From Caldifarciminota bacterium (GTDB lineage: Bacteria > Hydrothermota > Tepidihabitantia > SM23-42), in NCBI GenBank assembly GCA_030671005.1, contig DAOVAN010000015.1:1-19759 (forward strand): DNA of 19,759 bases. The letters are read 5' to 3'. Both the position numbers and the translations under genes were made by a program. This document shows, one piece after another, positions 7,806 to 13,900 of the stretch. The notes beneath the pieces were generated by a model, which saw only the letters and a program-made list of their open reading frames with translations, searched no databases and was not told where the DNA came from. How positions within the stretch are numbered: position 1 is the first letter of the stretch; every line of letters starts with the position of its first letter.

Positions 7806-8363
7806 TCACTTCTGACTGATCAACAATTTCGCCAGATAATCGTATTCAATGTTGACCCGGGAGCCGGTGCGTAAGGTCCCGAACGTCGTATGTTTTAGTG
7901 TGTGTGGTATTAAGGAGACAGAAAAGGCACTCTTAGAGATGGACGCGATGGTAAGACTGATGCCATCGATACTGATCGAACCTTTAGGGGCAAGGTAGTG
8001 CGCATTTTTTGGATTCATGGTGAAGGAGTATTCGTTGGCCTTTCTTTTAGTCATTTTGCCCACCTCATCAACATGACCGAGTATCATGTGTCCGCCCAGG
8101 CGGTCGCCAATACGCAAGGCACGCTCGAGATTGACGTAATTACCGGCACGCCACTCAGCAAGGGTTGTCACACCGTGTGTCTGCCGCATGACGTCGACGA
8201 CGAACCCGGTCTTCGTCACATCGGTGACCGTGAGGCAGATACCCTGGATAGCGACGCTGTCACCATTTTTTACTTCTAAAGCCGATCGAATGTTGATTTT
8301 TTGGACCTTGGATTTTGATATGGATACTATTCTTCCTTTTTCTTCAATTATCCCGGTAAACAT
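7806..8363 (-). CDS. ribE: Riboflavin synthase (alpha subunit)
   Basis: Riboflavin synthase joins two 6,7-dimethyl-8-ribityllumazine molecules, giving riboflavin and a diaminouracil. The 185 residues begin with the hallmark MFTGIIEEKG and hold two lumazine-binding repeats. The first has GDSVAIQGICLTVTDV and the second has GSISIDGISLTIASIS; GGHMILGHVD joins them. This is slightly shorter than the usual 195-215. The ATG lies inside the last codons of ribD (20-nt overlap), with GGGGAGGA about 11 nt upstream in ribD, so the two are translationally coupled. In other naming schemes the same gene is ribC. The other riboflavin genes (ribBA, ribH) are not in this window. Confidence 0.95.
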   Translation of the reverse strand: MFTGIIEEKGRIVSISKSKVQKINIRSALEVKNGDSVAIQGICLTVTDVTKTGFVVDVMRQTHGVTTLAEWRAGNYVNLERALRIGDRLGGHMILGHVDEVGKMTKRKANEYSFTMNPKNAHYLAPKGSISIDGISLTIASISKSAFSVSLIPHTLKHTTFGTLRTGSRVNIEYDYLAKLLISQK

Positions 8364-9402
8364 GATATAGTAAATCCTCCCCGATTTGTTGAGGCTTTAT
8401 TTTCTTGAGGATATTTCCATTAACCTGAATCTCGATACCCTTTTGGACCGTAGTGGGGGCGACAAATAGTAACAGCTCATCATAGGTTTTCTCATTCAAG
8501 AACTGGGAGAAAGTTTCGCCCCCGCCCTCAACGAGAATTGATCCGATTTTTAAGGTACCGATATGGTGGATCACTTCTGCGGTCGGATATCGATCACCCT
8601 CGAGAAGCACTAATTCCACTCCTCCTTCTTTAAGCTTGTCAATCTTCGTTCGGTCATTGTCACGATTCGCGAAAACAATTCTTCGGACATTGGGCGCCAG
8701 GAAATTTGCGTTGAGGGGTATATCCAGGTGAGGGTCGATGACGATCCTCGCTGGATTGTGCCGGCCCACCAGACGGTCGGTAAGATACGGATTGTCAGAC
8801 AACACTGTTTTAATACCGACAAGCACCGCATTAACCTGACTGCGCAGTGCGTGGACATACCTTATTGATGGTTCTGAGGTCACATATTTTGTTGGGAAGC
8901 CGGATATTTTCATGTTTCTCGTTGTCGCTATTTTCAATATCACATAGGGTGTTTTTGTAATAATATATTTCCGATACCAGCGATTGAGCTTATCAATGTA
9001 AGCATGCTGGATGCTTTCGACCGTGCGTATGTTGTTGTTCTTCAGTATTTGAATGCTCTTGCCGTTGACCGCCGGATTTGGGTCTATGCCACCAAGCACA
9101 ACCCTCTTTATCCCTGCATCGATGATAGCATCTACACAGGGTGGTGTGTAACCGTGGGTGCAGCACGGTTCAAGATTGACATACAGGTCAGCATCTTTGG
9201 CACGACTGCCGGCCTCGGCAAGAGCTACTATCTCGGCATGCGCCTCGCCGATTTTTCGATGATATCCCTGTCCGACAATTCTACCGCGTTTTACTATAAC
9301 TGCACCTACCAAAGGGTTGACGCCGGTTTTGCCTCCGCCTTTTGCTGCGAGGGTGATTGCGTATTGCATGAACATTGCATTATCTGCCGAGGAAATTTGC
9401 AT
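8344..9402 (-). CDS. ribD: Bifunctional riboflavin biosynthesis deaminase/reductase RibD
   Basis: RibD deaminates and then reduces the pyrimidine made from GTP in riboflavin synthesis. The 352 residues hold the zinc deaminase first (about 1-145) with HAE at 55-57 and PCCTHGYTPPC at 79-89, giving zinc ligands H55, C80 and C89. The reductase domain follows with VLVGIKTVLSDNPYLT (about 194-209) and ILVEGGGETF (about 289-298). The start is ATG 9400-9402. The frame stays open further upstream, but those bases are the promoter at 9416-9443, and MQYAITLAAKG is where the family usually begins. There is no room for an FMN riboswitch. The usual LDGK of the reductase is RNMK here (162-165). Confidence 0.93.
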   Translation of the reverse strand: MQISSADNAMFMQYAITLAAKGGGKTGVNPLVGAVIVKRGRIVGQGYHRKIGEAHAEIVALAEAGSRAKDADLYVNLEPCCTHGYTPPCVDAIIDAGIKRVVLGGIDPNPAVNGKSIQILKNNNIRTVESIQHAYIDKLNRWYRKYIITKTPYVILKIATTRNMKISGFPTKYVTSEPSIRYVHALRSQVNAVLVGIKTVLSDNPYLTDRLVGRHNPARIVIDPHLDIPLNANFLAPNVRRIVFANRDNDRTKIDKLKEGGVELVLLEGDRYPTAEVIHHIGTLKIGSILVEGGGETFSQFLNEKTYDELLLFVAPTTVQKGIEIQVNGNILKKIKPQQIGEDLLYHVYRDN

Positions 9403-9415
9403 TATTTTCCGAGAA

Positions 9416-9443
9416 ATTATAACCGTATGTATACCGAAGTCAA
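9416..9443 (-). promoter_or_regulatory. Promoter of ribD-ribE
   Basis: On the minus strand TTGACT (9438-9443), a 16-bp spacer and TATAAT (9416-9421). The ribD ATG follows 13 nt after the -10 box, so the leader would be only about 7 nt and carries no Shine-Dalgarno site. Confidence 0.7.
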
Positions 9444-9490
9444 GGATGCTCAATTTTGTTGCCATATCAAAGATATGTACAAAATTGGCA

Positions 9491-9575
9491 CAGTATCGCT
9501 ACGCTCGCAGTATCGGTTCCCTCGCAGTATCATTTCATTCGCAGTATCGCTTCGCTCGTAGTATCACTTCGTTCG
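9491..9575. repeat. Five-copy 17-bp tandem repeat with covarying mini-hairpin
   Basis: Five contiguous 17-bp units start at 9491, 9508, 9525, 9542 and 9559, with consensus CAGTATC-N7-TCG. The flanks of the unit are nearly constant, while the seven central bases differ in a paired way. On the minus strand they read GCGTAGC, GGGAACC, ATGAAAT, GCGAAGC and ACGAAGT, each a 2-bp stem around a GNA loop. The array stands between the end of hypE and the ribD promoter, 48 bp upstream of the -35 box of ribD. No coding function is apparent. Confidence 0.85.
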
Positions 9576-9594
9576 CAACATTGAACCTTACACT

Positions 9595-9658
9595 CAGCAT
9601 GATTCTGTGTCTTCAGTGTGTTGTATACTTTTCAGTGATTTCTGTGTCTTATTCAGTG
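9595..9658. repeat. Imperfect direct repeat downstream of hypE
   Basis: Two related stretches, 9595-9618 and 9633-9658, share the pattern CAG-N(2-5)-ATTCTGTGTCTT-(AT)-TCAGTG. They sit between the hypE stop and the 17-bp tandem array. I see no hairpin with a T-run that would make this a terminator. Together with the array this fills the 190-bp gap between hypE and the ribD promoter. Confidence 0.4.
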
Positions 9659-9659
9659 C

Positions 9660-10661
9660 TTAGCAGATACGCGGTAACCCTTCTGCCTCCAATTGCAGCA
9701 ACGGATGAACCCCGCCAATCTTTGTTTTCAACCAAACACCCTTAGGTTCTCGGACGACGTCGCCGATCAACGCCGCATTCTTGCCAAGCGGATGGCTCTT
9801 TGCGATTCTTAAGGTCTTTGTCGCGTTCTTGCGAGCGATGACCGCTATGAATTTTCCTTCATTGGCGATATATAACGGGTCGAGTCCCAGGATCTCGCTC
9901 GCACCCCTGACCTGTCTCTTTATGGGCAAGGAACCTTCCTCGATCACTATGCCATACTCTGCGCCCTCGACCGCTTCGTTCAGGACCGAAACAACTCCAC
10001 CCCTTGTAGGATCACGCATGAAATGAACCCCGGTGCTAGCATCGAGGATATTCTTGACGAGCGGGTGTAATGGTGCGACATCACTCTTTACATCAAACTG
10101 CAGACCTAGGTTCAGTCTTTCGTTCATGACGGCAATACCGTGATCACCAATTGTACCGCTGACCATTACCCGGTCTCCAATTCTGATTTTACCCTTGCCG
10201 AGATTTTGTCTGATGATGCCCACCCCCGATGTGGTAATGAATATTTTGTCTGCCTTTCCTCTTTCTACCACCTTCGTGTCGCCGCAAACCACGTCGACAT
10301 GGGCTTTCTTGGCCGTGCGCGAGGCGGATTTCAGGATTTTTTCCAAATCTCGGAAGGCAAAGCCCTCTTCGACTATTAACGAGAATGATAAGAACTTGGG
10401 TATTGCACCTTTCATGGCCAGGTCATTTATTGTGCCGCAGATAGCGAGTTTACCAATATCGCCACCGGGAAAGAATATGGGGTCGACGACATAGGAATCG
10501 GTTGTAAATGCGAGTTTCCCTTTTGCGGTAGGCAGCTCCGCGGCATCCTCGAGGCGTTCTAGAATTTTGTTGTCGAAGTGTTTGAGTATTACTTCTTTGA
10601 TCAATTGAGACATTAACAATCCACCCGAACCATGGCCCAGACTTATTTTATCTCTTTTCAT
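9660..10661 (-). CDS. hypE: Hydrogenase maturation protein HypE (carbamoyl dehydratase)
   Basis: HypE dehydrates a carbamoyl group placed on its C-terminal cysteine by HypF, giving the thiocyanate from which the cyanide ligands of [NiFe]-hydrogenase are made with HypC and HypD. The 333 residues begin with LGHGSGG (8-14), continue with TTDSYVVDPIFFPGGDIG (53-70) and GTINDLAMKGA (76-86), include DPTRGG in the second half, and end in PRIC, the diagnostic C-terminus with the modified cysteine. The fold is that of the AIR synthase/ThiL family, but PRIC makes HypE clear. AGGAT stands 4 nt before the ATG. No other hyp or hydrogenase gene is in the window. It may be read through from the FemAB-like gene 120 nt upstream. 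Confidence 0.95.
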   Translation of the reverse strand: MKRDKISLGHGSGGLLMSQLIKEVILKHFDNKILERLEDAAELPTAKGKLAFTTDSYVVDPIFFPGGDIGKLAICGTINDLAMKGAIPKFLSFSLIVEEGFAFRDLEKILKSASRTAKKAHVDVVCGDTKVVERGKADKIFITTSGVGIIRQNLGKGKIRIGDRVMVSGTIGDHGIAVMNERLNLGLQFDVKSDVAPLHPLVKNILDASTGVHFMRDPTRGGVVSVLNEAVEGAEYGIVIEEGSLPIKRQVRGASEILGLDPLYIANEGKFIAVIARKNATKTLRIAKSHPLGKNAALIGDVVREPKGVWLKTKIGGVHPLLQLEAEGLPRIC

Positions 10662-10696
10662 CTATCCTGCGTTCCAATCCTAACAAAATGGTAATT

Positions 10697-10781
10697 TGGT
10701 TAAGGTTAGGAAGCTGGAATTTATCCTTCGATATCTGATACCTGGTATCTATATAAGTGTCCAGCATCCTTACCCTAACCA
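10697..10781. repeat. Long imperfect inverted repeat between FemAB-like gene and hypE
   Basis: A 21-bp left arm (10697-10717) and right arm (10761-10781) match at 18 of 21 positions as inverted repeats, enclosing 43 bp. The loop holds a second perfect palindrome, GATACC-T-GGTATC (10737-10749). The right arm abuts the stop codon of the upstream gene exactly. Without a T-run it is not a typical terminator. It could be an mRNA structure between the two genes, an operator, or a small mobile palindromic element. Confidence 0.7.
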
Positions 10782-11726
10782 TTAAACCTGTAGGTAATAT
10801 GTGTCGCGCAAGAAACCGCGTGCCGCGAATTTCTCTTTGAATCGACCGAGTCCCCAATTTGGCGCCATGTTGAGGGTGAACGTGCCTAGGTCGAGGTATT
10901 TGAAACCTTGGCTGCGTCCCCACTTGATGACTTCATAGAGGAGCAAGTTAACCGGGCGATAGTTTTGATACTTGTCGTCGTGGCTTATGTAGAAAGCAAG
11001 AATCACGCGGGGGTTGGTGATGAAGATTACGATGCCTCCGAGTAGTTTCTCTTTGATATAGGCACCAAAGAGAATTACCTTGTCAGGAAAAATCTTCTTA
11101 AGTGTTGTCAGTTCATCTAGGGAGTGGGTTGGTGTAACATTATGCCGCATGCCCAGGTTGTGCCCAAGAATTCTATAGAACTGAGAGAATTCGTCGGAGA
11201 CCATCACACGCACCCCTTCACGTATGGCTTTCTTGGTCGAACGGCGCGCATCGCCATGGAAGGTTGTGAGCGGGTCTGCCGTGTCTAGCGGAATGACCGC
11301 GGTGACGTCTCTCTTGAGGTACGTGAACGCATTCTTCATCAAGGCGAAGTCGATATACTGATTCGGGTTATTGTAGTATATGAGAGGTGGTTGTGTGAGA
11401 ATAATTTTCTTGTAGCCTTTTGCCTTGAAATACTGAACTACATGTTCCACCATCAAATACGTTGTGTGTATGCCGAGGTTTTCCTTGAGTACGAACCCGC
11501 CGTAAGATGCTCCCTGGTGTGAGATTATGGTTTTATGATCTTCGACTGTGGGGAATAAGGCAATGATATTACTCCTATCCTTGACGATGAGATGGTGATT
11601 TTGAAAACGGTTTGATGGATGATAACCCAGAAACTGCAGGGTGTGAAAGATCGTACCGTTGTTTGCGTGTGCTACGAAATCTTCCCAGTGCTTATGGTCC
11701 TTTTCAGTGAACTTCAGTATTTCCAT
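10782..11726 (-). CDS. FemAB-like / GNAT-fold acyltransferase
   Basis: 314 residues with a double-GNAT look. The most telling stretch is at 259-283: NLLLYEVIKWGRSQGFKYLD followed by LGTF. This is the final helix-strand of FemAB and related (PF13480-type) acyltransferases. GLGRFKEKFAARG (292-304) follows, as in FemX-like proteins where the chain folds back after a conserved G-x-x-x-F-K. QGASYGGFVL (71-80) lies in the first domain. Such enzymes transfer aminoacyl or acyl groups, for example from aminoacyl-tRNA to lipid II, or act in exopolysaccharide systems; the substrate cannot be told here. ATG 11724-11726 has no ribosome binding site and lies 10 nt after a -10 box. It may be co-transcribed with hypE. 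Confidence 0.75.
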   Translation of the reverse strand: MEILKFTEKDHKHWEDFVAHANNGTIFHTLQFLGYHPSNRFQNHHLIVKDRSNIIALFPTVEDHKTIISHQGASYGGFVLKENLGIHTTYLMVEHVVQYFKAKGYKKIILTQPPLIYYNNPNQYIDFALMKNAFTYLKRDVTAVIPLDTADPLTTFHGDARRSTKKAIREGVRVMVSDEFSQFYRILGHNLGMRHNVTPTHSLDELTTLKKIFPDKVILFGAYIKEKLLGGIVIFITNPRVILAFYISHDDKYQNYRPVNLLLYEVIKWGRSQGFKYLDLGTFTLNMAPNWGLGRFKEKFAARGFLRDTYYLQV

Positions 11727-11736
11727 GCTAACTGTG

Positions 11737-11764
11737 AGTATAACTAAAGAATATGGGATGTCAA
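11737..11764 (-). promoter_or_regulatory. Promoter of the FemAB-like gene
   Basis: On the minus strand TTGACA (11759-11764), a 16-bp spacer and TATACT (11737-11742). The ATG begins 10 nt after the -10 box, leaving a leader of only a few bases. It is divergent from the promoter at 11833-11860. Confidence 0.75.
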
Positions 11765-11832
11765 TGACGCACCCATATTCATAGAATTCTTGATGTTACT
11801 TTTAGAACTTTTATAATCACTGGACATGAAGG

Positions 11833-11860
11833 TTGATTTTAAAGCAATGATTTGTATAAT
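11833..11860 (+). promoter_or_regulatory. Promoter of the 93-aa membrane protein and acyltransferase pair
   Basis: TTGATT (11833-11838), a 16-bp spacer and TATAAT (11855-11860). The ATG is 21 nt after the -10 box and has no Shine-Dalgarno site. Confidence 0.6.
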
Positions 11861-11881
11861 TTGTGTAGCAACCACTAAACC

Positions 11882-12163
11882 ATGCTAAAGAAATCTTCAT
11901 TGATAATAGCTATTGTCTATCTCATACTTGCGTTGATTTTTGGTGGTCTGGAGTTGTTTCTGATCACCCTAGCATCACTCATTGTCGCCCTGGCGCTGAT
12001 ATGGTTCGGTGAGGAGATGGGTGATTATATTGGCGGGTTTCATCGCATCGGCAAGCCATATATAACCAAGAAATCACCGGGCAGTCTAGTATCACTCTTC
12101 GGGTGGGCGCTGCTCCTCCTGCCGATAATTGTCATGCTGCTGAAATTGACCCAGAACAAATAG
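11882..12163 (+). CDS. Small membrane protein of unknown function
   Basis: Not recognised. 93 residues, with hydrophobic stretches SLIIAIVYLILALIFGGLE (about 5-23), LFLITLASLIVALALIWFG (about 25-43) and SLFGWALLLLPIIVMLLKL (about 71-89). A polar loop of about 27 residues (EEMGDYIGGFHRIGKPYITK and on) lies between the second and third. The base composition fits the neighbours and a promoter stands just upstream, so it is likely real. It ends 16 nt before the acyltransferase-like gene and is probably co-transcribed with it. The ORF uses ATG without a visible ribosome binding site. Confidence 0.7.
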   Translation: MLKKSSLIIAIVYLILALIFGGLELFLITLASLIVALALIWFGEEMGDYIGGFHRIGKPYITKKSPGSLVSLFGWALLLLPIIVMLLKLTQNK

Positions 12164-12179
12164 GGGATACATCTCTTCG

Positions 12180-13262
12180 GTGAAGAATCGTCACGTGTTC
12201 TTGGACATGTTACGTGCTCTTGCCGTAGCCGAGATGATTCACGGTCACAGTCTGGATGGTCTGCTAGATGTTGCACTACGTGATACACCATTCTTTCTTA
12301 GTTGGACACATGTCAGAGGATATACGGCGCCCATGTTTCTGTTTGCGGCTGGGTTTGCCTTTGCTATTGCTACACTCCCTCGAATCGACGCATATACACG
12401 GTTCTCAAAGGAATTGGTAAGAAGAATACAGAAGCTCTTTGTCATAATCTCGCTCGGTTATCTACTGTATCTGCCGTATTTTTCTTTGCGTAAGACGATT
12501 CTCTCGATTGGCTCACCCGAGTGGCATAGTTTCTTGAGTGTGGACATACTCAGATGCATTGGCGTCTCCCTCCTGATCTTGCAGATCTGGTTGTTCTTTA
12601 AGCCTCGGAAACTACTGATGCTGAGTGTTATTGGGATAATCACAATTCTGTTGCCAGTCTTGTCTCCGTATGTCGGACAGCATTCTTTTGTGCACGGTCT
12701 TCCAGATGTCCTGAAGTTTTACTTCACTGGTTCCAGATTTCCCTTGTTCCATTATTCATCATATCTTTTCCTGGGATTTCTCATTGGCTATCTTTTCAAC
12801 GGTGGCCGACGATACTGGTCAGGTGTAACACTAGGTGCTGCGGTTTTCTTCATTGTGATGACCCAGGTTTTAAGAATCTGGGGATTGATGCCGAGCCTTC
12901 AGGGTTTCATGATTAAAGGTGGGGTCATCATATTGATCACCGTAGCATTGGAGAGGCTCGAGCCTTTGTGGGAAAGACTACCTTCGGTCTTGAAGTATTT
13001 CGGAAAGGAACCACTACTCGTGTATGTTGTCCATGTTGTTATCATTTATGGTTCAGTGTTGAGCAAAGGTCTCAAAGTTTACTGGGGAGCCGTGCTCTCG
13101 TACGGTCAAGTTTATCTATTTGTTATCTGGCTCATGGGAGCAATGCTGCTTCTCGCTTATGTCTGGCATAAGTTGAAACTTGAACACCCCCGGACCGCAC
13201 ACCGGGTGAAACGCACAATATCTTGGTCATTTGTGATCCTCTTTTTACTCAGACCGTACTAG
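12180..13262 (+). CDS. Membrane acyltransferase, HGSNAT/DUF1624- or acyltransferase-3-like
   Basis: 360 residues with about ten hydrophobic segments. The N-terminus RHVFLDMLRALAVAEMIHGH followed by SLDGLL, and then APMFLFAAGFAFAIAT (about 50-65), matches the pattern R-xx-LDxxRxxA-xx-M-xxxH ... AP-FLF-xxG of integral-membrane acetyl/acyltransferases related to heparan-alpha-glucosaminide N-acetyltransferase and the acyltransferase-3 family. These move acyl groups across or at the membrane onto sugars or other acceptors; the histidine at 20-22 would be the key residue by analogy. The start is GTG 12180-12182, 16 nt after the preceding stop, with AGGGGAT somewhat far upstream. The acceptor is unknown. 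Confidence 0.7.
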   Translation: MKNRHVFLDMLRALAVAEMIHGHSLDGLLDVALRDTPFFLSWTHVRGYTAPMFLFAAGFAFAIATLPRIDAYTRFSKELVRRIQKLFVIISLGYLLYLPYFSLRKTILSIGSPEWHSFLSVDILRCIGVSLLILQIWLFFKPRKLLMLSVIGIITILLPVLSPYVGQHSFVHGLPDVLKFYFTGSRFPLFHYSSYLFLGFLIGYLFNGGRRYWSGVTLGAAVFFIVMTQVLRIWGLMPSLQGFMIKGGVIILITVALERLEPLWERLPSVLKYFGKEPLLVYVVHVVIIYGSVLSKGLKVYWGAVLSYGQVYLFVIWLMGAMLLLAYVWHKLKLEHPRTAHRVKRTISWSFVILFLLRPY

Positions 13263-13406
13263 TAATCATACAGCACATAAAACGAAACAAAAGGAAGACT
13301 TTCCCGAGAAGATCATATTCCAGGTGAACATACGTCATGGAATGAAACCTTTTGCCCATTTTATGCGTATAACTGAATGATGAGAGTCAAACAAGAAGGA
13401 GGAACC

Positions 13407-13709
13407 ATGAAAGCTAAAGCAATCTTAACATGTATTTTTCTGAGTCTGTCCTTTGCTCAAATTGTCGGTGATGATGCGTGCAAGACGACTGATTATGGCT
13501 TATTGCCTGTGGTCGAAGTTGTCGCCTATAGATGTTCAGATGAACTCCCGGTATATGTTGGAGCAATGCCTGAGATGACCGTTACTGCGTCACGCTATGA
13601 TAATGAAGACGTGGCTTGGAGTGGGTTGATGCCGGGAATAACCGTTACCGCTGTGAGACCCGATAGTAAAGCTCTTGCGCGTGTCGACGGACAAGAGACA
13701 CATCAATAG
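13407..13709 (+). CDS. Small secreted protein with three 21-residue repeats
   Basis: 100 residues, not recognised. An N-terminal signal peptide (MKAKAILTCIFLSLSFAQIV) is followed by three tandem units with an exact period of 21 residues. Their cores are GLLPVVEVVAYR (31-42), GAMPEMTVTASR (52-63) and GLMPGITVTAVR (73-84). The consensus G-x-[LM]-P-x-[VMI]-x-V-x-A-x-R with TVTA resembles the short strand at the start of TonB-dependent receptor plugs, but no barrel follows. AGGAGG stands 4 nt before the ATG at 13407; an in-frame ATG at 13377 lacks a ribosome binding site. The frame is followed by the hairpin at 13764-13797, which suggests a single-gene transcript. No convincing promoter was found in 13263-13406. 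Confidence 0.75.
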   Translation: MKAKAILTCIFLSLSFAQIVGDDACKTTDYGLLPVVEVVAYRCSDELPVYVGAMPEMTVTASRYDNEDVAWSGLMPGITVTAVRPDSKALARVDGQETHQ

Positions 13710-13763
13710 CACAGTCATGGCATAATCGCCGTGAAATAGAGGTTTTTACGTAAAGCATCCCCC

Positions 13764-13797
13764 GCGACCCCGCACTTTTACACGGGTGTGGGGTCGC
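13764..13797. terminator. Hairpin after the small secreted protein
   Basis: GCGACCCCGCAC (13764-13775) pairs with GTGTGGGGTCGC (13786-13797), 12 bp with one G-U, around a 10-nt loop. It is GC-rich and strong but is followed by TCTATTCC rather than a T-run, so it is a probable but atypical terminator. Confidence 0.5.
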
Positions 13798-13867
13798 TCT
13801 ATTCCCTGCAGAGATTCCCTAAGTCATGAAAAATAGTGACATTATGCGAAATCACGGTAGCCTTTCA

Positions 13868-13895
13868 TTGACAAAGCGTCTAAGGGGAGTATACT
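13868..13895 (+). promoter_or_regulatory. Promoter of the phosphohexomutase gene
   Basis: TTGACA (13868-13873), a 16-bp spacer and TATACT (13890-13895). The ATG of the gene begins 5 nt after the -10 box, which predicts a leaderless transcript. The promoter lies inside an in-frame upstream extension of the ORF, which argues against the longer start at 13826. Confidence 0.75.
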
Positions 13896-13900
13896 ATGGG

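Noticed and set aside
9403..9465. N-terminal extension of RibD
   Set aside because: The upstream codons overlap the TTGACT/TATAAT promoter and are not part of the usual RibD sequence.
9403..9490. FMN riboswitch upstream of ribD
   Set aside because: The promoter sits 13 nt from the start codon, leaving no room for the element, and none of its conserved segments is seen.
9491..9575. CRISPR array
   Set aside because: The 17-bp units are contiguous with no spacers and no cas gene is near.
9317..9745. 142-codon plus-strand frame across the tandem repeat
   Set aside because: It runs antisense through ribD's 5' end and its promoter, through the tandem array and into the end of hypE. Its repeated peptide simply reflects the 17-bp array.
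13346..13373. Promoter for the small secreted protein (TATAAC at 13368)
   Set aside because: The -10 box is fair, but no -35-like hexamer lies 16-17 bp upstream, so I did not list it.
13826..13900. N-terminal extension of the phosphohexomutase
   Set aside because: These codons contain a clear promoter and the family begins at SLLFSISGLRG; the ATG at 13901 fits better.
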